A stretch of DNA of 64,000 nucleotides from Parapristionchus giblindavisi (GCA_943737045.1 CALSFV010000038.1:186001-250000); one strand, 5' to 3'. Positions 47,187 through 60,270 are shown, counted from the stretch's first letter. Notes: generated by a model from the sequence alone, not told the origin. A program made the numbers and translations.

Positions 47187-47632
47187 GTCTACGCGCAAGA
47201 TAAAATACCGTATATGAGATGAAATGTAACAGACTACACGCCATCACAGACTACGGTTCACACACTTTATATTTATTCTCTTCTAAAGAACATTATACAG
47301 GTAAGGCGCCATTAAAGAATAGAATAAACAGTTTGTGACGCACAAAAAACTCTCATTGTCTCACGGAAGCGATATATAAATATAATTTAACTCGAACAAC
47401 TTCTCAAATCGAGATGGTATCTGTCTAGTTTGGACTATCATTTCATCTAAAGTACTGATATGATTCTAGATGATTCAGATGAAATATCTTTTATTCTGAG
47501 ATAATGATCATTCATTACAATGTGTTCTACACTTTTTCTTCCTGTTTATTACACATATCCATGGATAATCTATAATATAGATATGATCTTTCTGATACTT
47601 CGTAGTCGATCGCACTACATCTTTCTCTTCTG

Positions 47633-47742
47633 TGAAAGTGACACTCGAGCTAATTTGAAACTCTCCGAATCTCGCGCTTTCTTTGTCTGCGAGAGAGTAT
47701 CGCCAACGCGAAGAGTCAAATTAGCACGTGATGTTCCTATAA
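47633..47742. mobile_element. Q-family MITE, copy 5
   Basis: CTCGAGCTAATTTGAAACTC at left, CTTTGTCTGCGAGAGAG in the middle and GTCAAATTAGCACGTG at right reproduce the family palindrome. The flanking TTAA sites are degraded. Confidence 0.7.
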
Positions 47743-48254
47743 AGCATTTCCATTCTGAGTAATATAAGACTCACCATCGTCTCTCATTGGCCAAACAAAG
47801 CAAACCTGACATTTATCTATTTTTTCATTCTCTACAGTAATCTCATCTTTCTTTTATCACTTTTGTACATATTCTGTAATAGCTGATCGTTCTTATCTTT
47901 TATAATATCTATCATCCGGAACAATCACATATTTTCATTCTTCCCTCGTCCTGAATGACTCATACCTTATGCATTGATCCAAGTACTATACTACTTTATG
48001 ACTAATTCTATTCAGATACTTCTGGTAATATGTTGTATCTTATCATTTTAAACAACATTCTCACGTGTTTGCGATGTTCTATTTTCTGAAGATGTCATTT
48101 CTCATGAAACTATATCAAGGATTTCTTGTTAAAAAAATTCCACCATGCGCATACTCCCAACCACAGAAAAGAAGATTCTGGACTGTACTTTGATTTTGAA
48201 TATTTATAATTACTGTGCACCAAAATATTTGTGAATACCATATTCTCATTCTCT

Positions 48255-48374
48255 TTAAGGCACATCTCGAGCTAATTTTACTCTCCGCTCTAGCAATGTT
48301 CTTTCATAGACGAAGAAAAGGAGAGAGCGTTGGCAGAGCGGAGAGTTTGAAATTAGATCGGGGTGTGACTTTAA
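48255..48374. mobile_element. Q-family MITE, copy 6 (complete)
   Basis: 120 bp with TTAA at 48255-48258 and 48371-48374. Left GGCACATCTCGAGCTAATTT and right AAATTAGATCGGGGTGTGAC are imperfect inverses. CTCCGCTCT and AGAGCGGAG mark the inner arms. Confidence 0.82.
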
Positions 48375-49720
48375 ATACCTCCTCATTCATAACTGTCTTC
48401 CCATAAGTGTTTGGAGTGAATCCATGAGATCTACTTCGCTAAGTCTATTCCTATCATATTACGTCGTGAAGCCAATTACAAATAATTTGGCTAATATACT
48501 CTATCTGTACTGTTTATTTCTTCCTATCATCATTCCATATTCTTCTCGAAATTTGCGTCTTTCAGATTTAGAAACTATATCATAGCCACTCTTGCCCATT
48601 AAGAAAAATCTATACTCAAATCTTTTAATCTTCGCGCATTCCATACCTATCTATTATGTTGTAACATAAGTTCCTTTGGATTTGAGTATGATGTGTTTAC
48701 ACTTCTGTTCCTCGCTTCGTTTTGAACGGAGCTCTCGGTACTGGTGCATATAACTAACTAGTGTCCCCCTCTACATAACCCACATAACCATCGGTTGAGA
48801 CTTTCATTTAATGATTAGTATGCTTCGCCTTTTTGCATAAATTGAAAATCAAGTTCTAAAGTCCAATTTGTTCCCGGCTCTCTCTCGCATGGATTTAACC
48901 AAAATCAATCACCAACTAGGTTAGGTGTACCACAAATATGTACCCTCCACCCACACGCTGACTAAGTGCTAACATAAATTTACAATCGGAAATTATATTA
49001 TGAAAAAGAGGAATGGTCACGGCCGTATGGTACCGTCATTTGAGATGCGCTTTTCGTCTTAAAGGAGAACGAGCAATTTGATACCTATCCTTGAATGTTT
49101 GCCACACTTTGATCATCCACACCCACTATTTTGTTAGAATTAAGTAAGCTTGAAAAACTGAAAAAGTTGTGAATACGAATAGTGGTCATTTGACGCAAAT
49201 TTGAATAAAATCGCGGATTGCGACCTCTACCTCTTTTATTTTTCTTAAAAGAACAAGCGCCTGAGTTGACAATATGGTAGCTTGATTGAAGAGATGGGTC
49301 ATTCGCAATAATAGTGTGCATATTAGCCAGTGAATTTGAAAAGCAGAGAAACTAGAATCGACCACTAAGCCTGAAAAGATCAGAAAATGGAGATGCTCTA
49401 TGTTCAAAGAAGTTTGAAAGGAGCCAATGAATTGCATGCGTCTAGTTGAGGTCACTGTTATAATCGGGGACCCCTATTGTAAACAATTACAAGACTTGAA
49501 GCCATAGCTCATATCGCCGCAGTCACAGCGGTGTCAAGTGTCTTTTTGTCACGGCTCCGCTCGCACTGACCAAGTGAAATCCGTTATATAAAGACAGTCA
49601 AATTTTTCTCTCATATACTACCTGTCATTTCTTACTCTCCGGGCCTTACTCTCTCGGGTTGCGCCTTTACTTAAGGCCTCCCACTTACTTTAGTAAATGA
49701 AAAGTTTAAGAACAAAGAAG

Positions 49721-49870
49721 ATGTCGAAACGTGGTTGGCCTCACAGTTTGCACAATAACCCAAGTCGTACCAAAAGTGGAGAGCCCACGGTGTGGCTGGA
49801 TTATAGCAGGGACCCATCGGCTACAACAGCAAATATATCCATCCGCAATGTTGTCGATAAACAGAGATAA
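49721..49870 (+). CDS. Small ORF, 49 aa, hypothetical
   Basis: An ATG in a good context (AAGAAGATGTCG) opens a basic, Trp-containing peptide (starts MSKRGWPHSLHNNPSRTKSG, ends VVDKQR). Codon content looks less random than its surroundings, and a TATATAAAG lies about 135 bases upstream. No domain recognised, no splice partner found, and it could be a fragment of a mobile element. Low confidence that it is translated. Confidence 0.22.
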   Translation: MSKRGWPHSLHNNPSRTKSGEPTVWLDYSRDPSATTANISIRNVVDKQR

Positions 49871-50429
49871 TTTTATTTCAATGTTCACCTCAAAATCAAA
49901 AGGAACTTATGTTACAACCTAATACTATATCACAATGATCAAAGATCAATCTCATGCTATTCCCCCCCGCTCTTTTGTTTCCTAATGGCACACATTGCAC
50001 AATTGGCAATCTAAAAGCTACGGAACATGCTCATAACTTGAAACGTCTTTCAATCACGATTTGTACATTATACCATGTATTCGTTCCGTATTTCTTTGTC
50101 ATACTTTTTAAGAAACCCACACAAATTTATTATTATAAAGGGAACTCTCACATTTCGTCGTTTTTCGCTTTCAACTGCAAATGTCATGGGAAAGAATACT
50201 GTGGAAGTAAAGGATAAACTTCCTGAGTGCTCTTAACGATAAGGTCGAGTAGAATATCCTAATAGACACTTGGAAGGCAAAGTTTGACAAGAAAGTAACT
50301 ATTCATATTGTCCATCTTAGTTCAATAATTACAGTATCAAACCTCAGAAACTAATCATGTCCGAAATCTACCAACTAACTAAATTGTTCATACTATATGT
50401 AATACGTTCGAATTATCACATATTATCAC

Positions 50430-50690
50430 AAGGATACCGTAGAGTTTTTTCGAGACTAAACTGACCATGCAAAACTAAAGAACCTGAATACAAAAAAACA
50501 ATTTTGCTAAAGGTGTAGATGCTCTGAAATAGCGTTATCCGCGATGCAAGTTCAAGGAAATTAATTGCTGCAACAGGCAACTGATCGAATTTTCAAATAT
50601 GAAAGTAGAATGAAAAAATCAGAAAAGGAGATCGAACCCGCGTTACGCCGTTGCAACTCATTGAACCAAACCGGCTTTTCTGTCAGTATC
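50430..50690 (-). mobile_element. tRNA-derived SINE-like element S4
   Basis: Left GTAGAGTTTTTTCGAGACTAAACTG matches the S1 tail. A minus-strand head near 50628-50690 has a B box (GGGTTCGATCTCC) and weak A-box sequence. The middle (CGAAATAG, TATCCGCGATGC) is diverged. Confidence 0.6.
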
Positions 50691-51033
50691 TTGCAATCTA
50701 TTATAATAGAAAAATTTTCGTAATATTGTCCCCACATTTTTGTAATAGGAATCCTACCAAACATGTGGTTCTTCTCCTTTAATCGTATTGTATTCTGGAA
50801 AATGGGTAGTATTATTTTTAACGCAATACACAATATTTATACTGTATATTGACAGACTTTATCACATTCGTCTTTCATATCATCTAGACACACTACATAC
50901 ATAATACGTTTCGAGAATTTGTCTCTACAAAAAGTCTTATCTTCTTCTCTGTAGGTGTATACTACGCCCTTCCGTATCACCCAGACTATTTTTGATACAT
51001 ATTATTAATAGATAATCGGAACTGATAAGAAAA

Positions 51034-51318
51034 TCAAAATCCCAAATAAACCGAAATATGCCTCGCAATAATACGGGAGTTATTCGTGACGTCTAGGGGA
51101 AATGATGATTTCCAAGCATAAACTAATAACGCTGGAAGAATCACTAAAATATATATCATAAATAGTTTGCCAACAATGATTACAACAAAACTACATTTGC
51201 ATTTGTTGCTGACCAATGGATGCATGTCAATAGCTAAAAAGTTTCTTCCAATGTCTAAAAAAGTTATAGTGCCCCTTTCTGCAGTGGTAATGCCGCGGAT
51301 TTGATGTTTGATTTGCAA
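51034..51318 (-). CDS. Unspliced ORF with a transmembrane stretch, hypothetical
   Basis: An open frame of 94 codons with a central hydrophobic segment of about 24 residues (IIVGKLFMIYILVILPALLV) flanked by KCKC and W-K-S-S. It could be one exon of a decayed 7TM receptor or a chance frame. An acceptor-like AATTTAG sits just upstream at about 51319-51325, but I could not extend it into neighbouring exons. Confidence 0.22.
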   Translation of the reverse strand: MQIKHQIRGITTAERGTITFLDIGRNFLAIDMHPLVSNKCKCSFVVIIVGKLFMIYILVILPALLVYAWKSSFPLDVTNNSRIIARHISVYLGF

Positions 51319-51959
51319 CTAAATTTAGCTTTTCTGGAATAAATAACATCGCCGGTATTTATTCATTATTTTCTATTATAATAGTTCTCTCAAAGAATGA
51401 ACATTAGCCGGAAACACCATTATCAAAGGCCAAACCAAGAGTTGTCTCGACGAACGTACTATCTTTGTGGTAATCTCATAAGATAATACACTCACATGAT
51501 GAATCTATTGAACATTTGATCGAATTGGTCTATATCAATGGTTAGACTATGAAACCATCCCCCTAATCATCGTATGTCTAGAAAGATATCCAATCTCTGC
51601 ATCACTCATATGATTTGTAATTAAAAAAAAGTATATTGGAAAGAGTCACAGTGCTAAATTGATTATTTACACATAATATATAGTAAGATGAATTTTTATG
51701 GGATGCGAAAATCGTTAGAACTTATTTATTACAGATTACTATTACTATATATTATCTTCAGGAATTTGGAACGGAAACTCTTTCGAATCTCTAAACGCTT
51801 TTGTTTATTTTTAATTACTAATGATAGTATTATAATATTTTAGTATTGTTTTCTCTCTCTTTGCTATTCCTACTCCTCTACCTACTTTCTAGTGACTAGA
51901 GTATTGGAACCAGCCGAGAGGGAGAGAGCATATAGCTGTTTAGTGTGAGCCTGGAAACA

Positions 51960-52039
51960 GGCGGAGTGGCCGAGCGGTCTAAGGCGCTGGTTTTAGGCAC
52001 CAGTCATTCGTGGCGTGGGTTCGAATCCCACCTCCGTCA
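51960..52039 (+). tRNA. tRNA-Leu (anticodon UAG)
   Basis: Acceptor GGCGGAG pairs with CTCCGTC (one G-U), discriminator A. D arm with GTGGCCGAGCGGTCTAAGG. Anticodon stem CTGGT/ACCAG with loop TTTAGGC (anticodon TAG). A long variable arm (TCATTCGTGGC), as expected for Leu, and T arm GTGGG-TTCGAAT-CCCAC. No intron. Confidence 0.95.
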
Positions 52040-52195
52040 AATCTTTTGCTACTTTTTATAAGTGCAAACAATATATTATATGGTAATTAATCATCTGAAA
52101 AAGCTCTGATTTAAGCAACTGATTATATTGTTATCGTGTTTTCCTCTGTTACATTTTGTATTTAAATACTTCGTCTACATCAACTGTGCGGTGGG

Positions 52196-52420
52196 TCACC
52201 GGATCTTTGGCAATTGGAGATGATTTCGCTGATCCTTGTTTCGTACAACTTTCATAAAACATGCTCTAACTTTCTTCTCAAATTCGTCATTCCATCTCAA
52301 TTCATGCCCTGCTCTTGATCGTTTTGGTCTTTATGGGTACTATTCCATCAAACTTCTAGACCATCTGTCAGAATCAGTTTCCCCTTTTCTCCCTTACGTT
52401 TTCCCTTATTTTCAGCTATC
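52196..52420 (-). pseudogene. Decayed C-terminal fragment of a LINE reverse transcriptase
   Basis: On the minus strand an interrupted frame reads RWSRSLME, stop, YP, stop, RPKRSRAGHELRWNDEFEKKV, then RNKDQRNHLQ. This resembles the short conserved tail after the RT domain of non-LTR elements (W-x-R-x-x-x-E...KR-x-x-G-R-x-x-x-RW-x-D). Two in-frame stops and no RT core show it is a dead 3' remnant. It starts 157 bases downstream of tRNA-Leu. Confidence 0.5.
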
Positions 52421-55266
52421 TCTTAAAATAATGTCCAGTAAAATATCCTTGCAGTTTTCGCACGGACAATTACTGAGAATCATTCATTTAAATACTCGTG
52501 TTATTTCTATTTATATCATGTGAGCTTTGACTTCTTGTAATTTCCGGTTATCCACAAATAATCTGAACACTAGATGTGAATGTATTAAAATGGACTGTTG
52601 ACAGATCCGTAAATGGTTTATCTCGTGAGGAAAAATAGCATCAAAGGCCACTTTAGTAGTCTTAATGGTCGATAGGACGATAGTGATAGGGGCCACCAAT
52701 GAAGATTGTGTTAACCTATAATCTATCGATACAATTCATCATGATAAGACATCATGATCAAGATGCAAACATTCATTAATATAATAGTGTTTACAATGCA
52801 TCTGTAAATATGATAGTATTTACAGAATGATAAACGAAATGTCATATTTTTTTCTACTTCCAACACTAATTTCTTAATTACATATTCATTTATATATTAG
52901 GCGAGCGGCATGGATAGTGTAGAGATCGGTCAAAAATTCTCGAATTTTCCCTATATTGGATGGCCTTATCGTTATTTAATTCGTTGGTACGATTGACCGT
53001 CCCATCATTGCACCTAAACCATGCATTTTGTTTGCATTAGCAAACATAGGGCTAAGAAATGCGTACGTTTTATAGTGTATGCGTAACAAGGGTGAAATGA
53101 CATGGTCATTTGATAAACTTCTTTAGCCATGAAAATTTTGCCACCTGATACTCTCACATTTTCTTGTCAGTTTTTGCAAGGCTCAATTTGAGGAATCGTT
53201 TTAACGCCAACCTGCAAACATGATTAAAAACCAATGCGTCAAATATAATAGAAAGTCTATACAAAACATTTCATACTTCTCACGATTATTATTGTTGTTC
53301 GTATTAGTGATTAACACATTAATGTAGACTGTGTAAGATATGTGCGATGAGGGATAGAGAGTACAGTAGTATTATCCTCTTCAAATGAAGACGTTCATGC
53401 ACGTGTAATACATAGAAATGGCTTTGAGCATGCTTTCATCTCACTTTTCGGTGACACAGCTATGAGGTTATGTTTGCATACGTACCTTAATTTCGTTCCA
53501 GTTGATGTTATTTTTCCCTACTGATCCTGATCCCTAATCAGAACGGAAAGAGAGATTCCTTCTATTTGATACGATATAAGTTTGTTTTAACTCCGGCTAC
53601 ATTTACTTTACTCTAATATGAAAAAGCTATTTTTATATCAAATTGCAATCGGTGTCAACGATGCCAAACTTTTCATGCTATTAGATTCATTGCAATCAGC
53701 AAGATATGAAAAGCATAATCGAAACAATTCTCTTTACTCTTGACGGATGGACTATAGATGAGCTAAGTTCACTATAGATTAAGATAATGATTCCCACTTC
53801 TATGACTTAGACACGGTATTATCTCCGAAGGTGGCATTTTGATGTGAGGATTACACTGACGCAAGTACTAAAAAATTGACGCAAAAATTCTTAACACAAC
53901 TGTCTTATTTCCAAAATACACTTTTATCATACGTACCCATACGCAAGATCTAAATTTGGATGCTAGATGCTAAGCAGCTTAACAGGGTGTTATCTTTGGT
54001 GTTATAATGCTTGACAGTTTGTATTAAATAGTGTTCCTAAAATAAATCATTCTTTGATACAGTAGATGCGAAAGGGGGTGTGGTTTATTCCATAGAGTCG
54101 CAAAGTATACGATATATTGATTGAATGAGATATAAAATACTTATCCGTACTCGTCTAAACAGGGAGAATATATGGATGGATGGAAGGAAGTAATGTTCGT
54201 ATCAAATAATTAACATTGATGAACCTTATCTCGATCCTCCTGAATTCTTACCACTTAAATTCATCTCTCGACTATCATTAGATCAAATTTATTTATCTAT
54301 AGTAAATATAAGATTTCTCGTTTAATCTCCTAGCTATCAATAAACAATTTGTTGTTTAGTCAATATACGTTCCATTCGGTTCCGGATCTCCGACAATCCA
54401 AACAACAACCAACAGCAGTCATAGCTTATAGTAACCTCTACATACCTTAAGTCTCCGCCCCCTTTAGTTTCCCCCATCAGGCATGATCCTTCATTATTCC
54501 ATATACAAAGCTCTTCAGTCTCCTTAGCTTATCCATAGAGTGTCTCAGTGGGACATACATATAATTTCAACAAGCACGTATAATTAATTTCGATGTTAGC
54601 TCAAAACTAAAGAAAATTATTGCTTATCTGACCTATTATGAAAAGACCGATCAACTTAAAATTTGAAGGCACACACGAGCTGATTTTCGCAAGTCTACCA
54701 ACTCTCTCTCTCGTAAACAAAGAAAGCGAGAGAGCATTGTCAGAGTGGAGAGTTTCAAATGCGTTCATTGTGTGCAGTTAATTTGTGCTTGTAGTGTATT
54801 TCCATTATGATAGAGTTGTGATTCATTTTCATCTGCGGTCTTTTATTTCTTATTCTTGTCATAATTGGATTGGTGTATGATCTTTCTGTCCTATTCTGAC
54901 AACTCTTAGACACCGGAAAACTGACCACAACACTTCGTTTATCATTATCAGCAGACGTTTTTCGTTAATCATTTGAACACACCTTATCATTTATCAATGA
55001 CCTTATCATTTATCAATGCTCTGATACCTTTACTGCTCATCCTTACCGTACTTACAATCTACCGTATCTTGGCCGTATTTTCTACCTGTACTTTCTACTT
55101 TTTTAGACCCTATGCTAATTTACCATACTCTAATATCTTCTAGTTTTAATTTGTGCATGAAATTTCAATTCGTATTTTACAAATATATTCTATTATCGTA
55201 ATCTTATCGGTTTCACCCACCGTACCCCAACTTCATATTTACCGTAACCATACCGTATTCATTAAG
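52421..55266. other. Intergenic region upstream of the sulfatase
   Basis: No exon chain or RNA gene seen. Apart from the MITE at 54663-54781 it is AT-rich. The final 250 bases have several short TACCGTA words (also common in the sulfatase introns) and should include the promoter. Confidence 0.45.
54663..54781. mobile_element. Q-family MITE, copy 7
   Basis: 119 bp. Left GAAGGCACACACGAGCTGATTTT, inner CTCTCTCTCGTAAACAAAGAAAGCGAGAGAG hairpin, right AGTTTCAAATGCG...TGTGTGCAG followed by TTAA. Left flank is TTTG instead of TTAA. Confidence 0.75.
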
Positions 55267-58200
55267 ATGGACATCGTTTACCGTCTACCTGGATTGATCT
55301 TATTGTATGCAGTATTAGTGAAGTCTTCCTTATGTCCACCACCTCGTTTGTCTCCAGAACATCCAAATCTCGTTGTGCTCATGGTCGACGACTTAGGTGA
55401 GTTATAAGAATATTTTAAATTATTTACGAAGTTCGTTGTCCACGAAAATTACCAATCAATTCATCGAAACATGACTTTTTTCTAATAATGAAAAAGACTG
55501 AAGAGGGATGGTTTGATATTGATAACGAATCGTGTGGTGATTTGAACGATGAATCATTTTAATATGCGGAGTGAGAAATCGACGAGAAATGAGTTGGTTC
55601 CTGATTCCTTTCGATATTCGTAAACACTGTCTACCGCATTCACGATTTCATCGTTCCGTGCGACATCCTTTCGATCTTTCGATTATCTCTTACTTCTTTG
55701 AACGCTGGTCTTTGACATATTTTCGCATTAGCGGGGGCGTAATCGTTGATAATATTTTAAAGTGTTCTATCCAGATTCCAATGAACTGGGAAATGTCAGC
55801 AAGTTCCTCATAACTTTGTGAAGTACAGACATCAAAAAGAGTTCACAAATCATTAATTCATGTAGACTGAGCGTGATCATAACTATCTGATAGGAAACAC
55901 CTGTCTAGAATAGGACAAATATTTCATGCAATTGCACGTATCATATTACGAGAGCATTGCAAGGGGCAAAGTGATCTATCACTCTTTGGTCTCAATAAGA
56001 GAAGTTGGCATCATAATATGATAAGTTCTCTAATCGGCTAAACATCACTCAAGTAAAACTACTCCATATCTCTCTTGTCTAGATCTTCGTGTGAAAGTGA
56101 GACACTTCAGAGCAGTTTCAAGGATTAAAATAAGTATGAAATGGAGCATTGTTTACGAGCCTTTCTGTCATCACTTTCTCTATGGTTTGTGAGCCACTAA
56201 GATACTGTCAACCAGATAAACAAAGTTTTGCATATAAGAGTGGTTCACGTGTTTGATAATCTTTACTCCTACCCAAATTTCATACTTATGGGCTCTTTTA
56301 TTGTTTACTAGAGAGGAGAAGGGGTTGGGGGTGATGGTCGAAATTTGGGGCGTTCCTTTAAGTTCCTTGAGAATGACATAAGACGGTTTCGTTTAGAACT
56401 GAGTCAAATGATATCATAAGATATATATGAACATTTGACATCATTTCAAGATAAGTGCAATCATTACGAAACCATATCACATCATTGAAGATGTGTTGGA
56501 AGTTCATTTTGCATCTTCCAGACATTCTCTATCACGCCACCCTCTTAATAGTTTGTAATGCATTTAAGATTTATTCAATAAGAGATTTTTGTGTTCCTTG
56601 AACATTAATCATCTTGCTTCTTTCTTGATATTGGCTTCATCTTCATTTTGTAAATCTTTTAACGAGTAGATCATATTAGCACGATTGAATCCATTATTAA
56701 TTCATTGATACGAAGAATTAAAGCTTATACGATCCAAGATGAGCTGCATGATATGATACAAAATTGTAACGTATGAAATGTAATTCGCCTCCCATACTAA
56801 GATATTAAAGCAAGTGGTTTACATACAAAACGTATAAAAACAAAATGTGTAAATACGAAAAATTACATGTGTTCTTTGATGTCTATTCTTTAAGTTCATG
56901 TTATTGAAATTGTAATTTTATGGATATCAAGCATTATTAGTGGGTGTGCCTTGAGTTGATTCGCTAAGAGGCCATTGTTGATTCTTACGAATAAAAGATA
57001 TACGTGAGAATATGAAGTGAAAGGTAAGTCACTTGAAGATGAGTTACTCAAATAAGGGGAAGAAGTATCACATATGGAAGAGTTGTTTATGAACAATGGG
57101 AACTATGACTAGTAGGCGATATTGTCCAAGATATTGTCAATAGACTATCGGATTCCTACTCAAAAGCCCAAAATAGCGTTACAATAATAACTTAAATTCT
57201 AAATTCTTTGATATATTAAAAGCACGCCTCTACTTAATTTTGAACTCTTTGCTGTGACGAAACTCGCTTAAATCAGCTCGGTTGTGCTCCTTTAAATGGA
57301 CCATTACCCTTGACACTGGTATTTCTACTGTATGGCAGAACTAAAAAGCTTGACATGATACTACATTAGGAGATGGTCTCACTATTTATATCCAATGTTT
57401 GAACATTTACAATAGACCTATGGTCACCGAGATAAACTGGCAATCAGTTATGCGTGGGCAGTGTCGATGAAGTGGTCTAATCATAGGTTGAAGAGTGAGT
57501 GTCTGTTGTGACTCTCTTAAAATATGCCTTCGAAGACGGAATACCTCATCAACACAATATTTAATTTCAGGTTGGGGAGATCTTCAATCGTATGGTAATC
57601 CTAGACAAGAAGAAACTCCAATTGAGAAGATGGTAAGAGAAGGAACACGATACACAAATGCATACTCTGCTGACTCTATGTGCAGTCCAAGCAGAGCTGG
57701 ATTCATTACTGGTGAGATCAGACTAGGGATCAAAGATCAAAGATCAATTCAGGTCGTCTTCCTATCAGACTTGGTGTGACTGGAGGAGCTAGAGTGTTCA
57801 TTCCACAAGATATTGGAGGACTACCAAAGAAGGAGAAGACTCTAGCTGAAATGTTGAAAGAACGAGGTTGAGTATTTCTTTAAATATAATTTTATTCTAG
57901 TCAATATTTAGGCTATTCGACTGGCATGGTGGGAAAATGGCATCTTGGAATCAATAAGAAATCGGATAATGATGGGGCCCATTTGCCTAGCAAGAGAGGA
58001 TTTGATTATGTGGGAGTTAATTTGCCCTTCACTAACATTTGGGAGTGCGACACATCCAAGGTATCTTTGATCTTTGATCTCATTATGATCTTTGATCTTT
58101 GATCTTTGATCTTTACAGACAATGTATCATGACGGACCTAATTCTACACTATGTTTCCTGTATGATGGTGATGATATCGTACAACAACCTATGCAGTTTG

Positions 58201-60270
58201 ATCATATGGCTGAAAACTTAGTGGATGATTGGAAATACTATCTTAGTAAGAGAATGGAAGAGGTTGGTTATCCATCTTGGATATCCCATATTATGGTTAA
58301 TCTTTCCCATTTTTAGCCCGAGAGACCATTCTTCTTCTACTTCTCATTTCCTCATGTTCATTCTGCTCAATTTGCATCTAAACCGTTTCTTGGAAGTTCA
58401 ATGAGAGGTACTGTATTCATCTTAGTATACGGTATCAATCAATATTCTATACAGGACTCTATGGTGATAATATAAATGAAATGGCATGGGCTGTAGGAGA
58501 AGTACTTGATTCTCTAACTTCATCTGGATTGGCTGAGAATACTTTAGTTATTCTGATGAGTGATCATGGACCTCATGCTGAATTGTGTCTTAATGGAGGA
58601 AGTACTGCTGGACTCAAAGGTATACTGTAGTTCTACCTCTAAACTACCGTAACCTTCAATTATTCAGGAGGAAAATCGAATAGTTATGAAGGAGGATTCC
58701 GTATTCCTTTCGTTGCTTGGCAGCCTGGTACCGTACCTGCTGGAAGAGTATCTCATGAGGTACGGTAGCTATACAGTAGCTATAGTAGGTAATATCGATT
58801 GTTTAGGTTATTTCAAGCATGGATATCTACCGTACTTTCTACGAACAAAATGAGTGTGCTGCAGCTGATAAGGTAAACGCAGTAAGTCTGTACAGTGTGA
58901 AATGGTTTATTTACAGATTCGTCCTCAACATTACTTGGACGGCACTAATATATGGGCTGAATTGAGAGGTGAAGAGACAAAGGGATCTCTGTCTGAGAGA
59001 AGACCTATCATCTACTATTGTAACACACATTTGATGGCTTTGAGGATCGGAAAGTACAAGGTTCGAACGTGTAGTGTACCTTCTATCGATTCTTTGTGAC
59101 GAAAGCCACTCCACAATGTCTTTTTATGGAATTCAATCATTTATGCAAAGCAAATAATTGCGTGGTTAATAATAACAGGAAACGAACAACAATGCATTAT
59201 TAATCATTTGTGTGTCCGTCTGGTGCATTTCCTAATTTGCTTTTCAAGATATCCTACCAATACTTGAAATTATATATATCTAAAATACAATTTCTAATTT
59301 GAATAGCATGCATTTTCGAACAGAAAAATTTACTCCAATTGATAATTCATCAAACCAAATCATCTTATTCAGGTTCACTATAAAACATCTCCAATCTTCC
59401 TCAATGAAACCTCTGAGAAGACTCTCGCCCATTGGTGCCCTGAGGGCAAACCTCTTGATGATTGGTGAGATTGATCTTTGATCTTCAAACTTTGATCTTT
59501 GTTCTTTTCAGGTACGTTAGCCAGAAATGCCCTGATGCAGATCTTCGAATCCATAATCCTCCTCTTATTTTCAATCTTGATATGGACCCCTATGAGATGT
59601 ATCCTCACGATCCCCTTACTGACGAGTCTAGAGAGGTAAATTAATATAATTATTTTTTATGAATGCTCAACTGATGACACACGCAAGATATACTTTTAAT
59701 TGAATGTTATAGTGATTTCACAAAGTGTTTTATTACTCTAATATTTCGTATACATTGATATCTGACAGTTTGTCTCATTTTACAGATCCGTCAACTCGCC
59801 CATCGTCTTATACATGAACATCGAGAATCAATCGTGAATGTTCCTCAACAACTTGGTCACTTCATGAGTTCAGTCATTCCATGTTGTAATCCTCCTTCAT
59901 GTATCTGTGACAAATTAAAGAAGAGACCATACAAAATTGTAAGTTACGAATTCGTCATTATGGACAAAAATTGTAGCGTTCTTCTTAGAAATCTTTTGTT
60001 GGATTGTAACTTTTCTGCGCGAAAAACTACAATTATTCGTGATACACACAGCAAAAGAAACTTGTTGTTGAGCATGATATGTGATTTCTGACACATGAGA
60101 AAAATGAGTATTTATATAAACATATTTCAAATAAATTCTTTAAGAAATATTCTATAAAAATATTAATTATGTTTAATTTGCAGATGCAAGAACAATCATT
60201 GGCACGAACAATGAAGAGAAAACTAACTGAAGAAGATGTCATTGATGCCGTTTTCGATCCAGAATATTGA
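55267..60270 (+). CDS. Secreted/lysosomal arylsulfatase (SUL-2/SUL-3-like), 563 aa
   Basis: Fourteen exons: 55267-55396, 57571-57711, 57753-57866, 57912-58060, 58119-58262, 58317-58407, 58455-58619, 58668-58759, 58807-58872, 58917-59060, 59373-59464, 59512-59635, 59786-59938 and 60184-60270 (TGA). All phases agree. An N-terminal signal peptide (hydrophobic [11 protein letters not shown]) precedes the first metal-binding pair D41-D42 (MVDDLGWGD). The sulfatase signature C81-S-P-S-R85 supplies the formylglycine precursor Cys. GKWHLG (K137, H139), FPHVHS (H239/H241), SDHG (D293, H294) and GGK (K314) complete the family active site. The C-terminal [14 protein letters not shown] segment is typical of the steroid sulfatase/arylsulfatase branch, but the membrane-hairpin insert of vertebrate STS is absent. 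It should hydrolyse a sulfate ester in the ER/lysosome/secreted space; substrate unknown. Intron 1 is 2.2 kb, the rest mostly short. It is convergent with NAGLU. Confidence 0.92.
57245..57295. mobile_element. Q-family MITE, copy 8 (right end only)
   Basis: AAATCAGCTCGGTTGTGCTCC followed by TTAA at 57292-57295 matches the right terminus of the family. The left half is not recognisable. In sulfatase intron 1. Confidence 0.55.

Larger units (their letters stand above)
47184..51959. other. Gene-poor region before the tRNA-Leu gene
   Basis: Apart from the repeats and weak ORFs listed separately, AT-rich DNA without an exon chain. 49490-49690 is less AT-rich and contains TTATATAAAG near 49584, which could be a TATA-like element for the small ORF at 49721. 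Confidence 0.4.

Noticed and set aside
52236..52523. Plus-strand ORF of 95 codons
   Set aside because: The opposite strand carries the decayed LINE-like frame; the plus-strand frame is its shadow.
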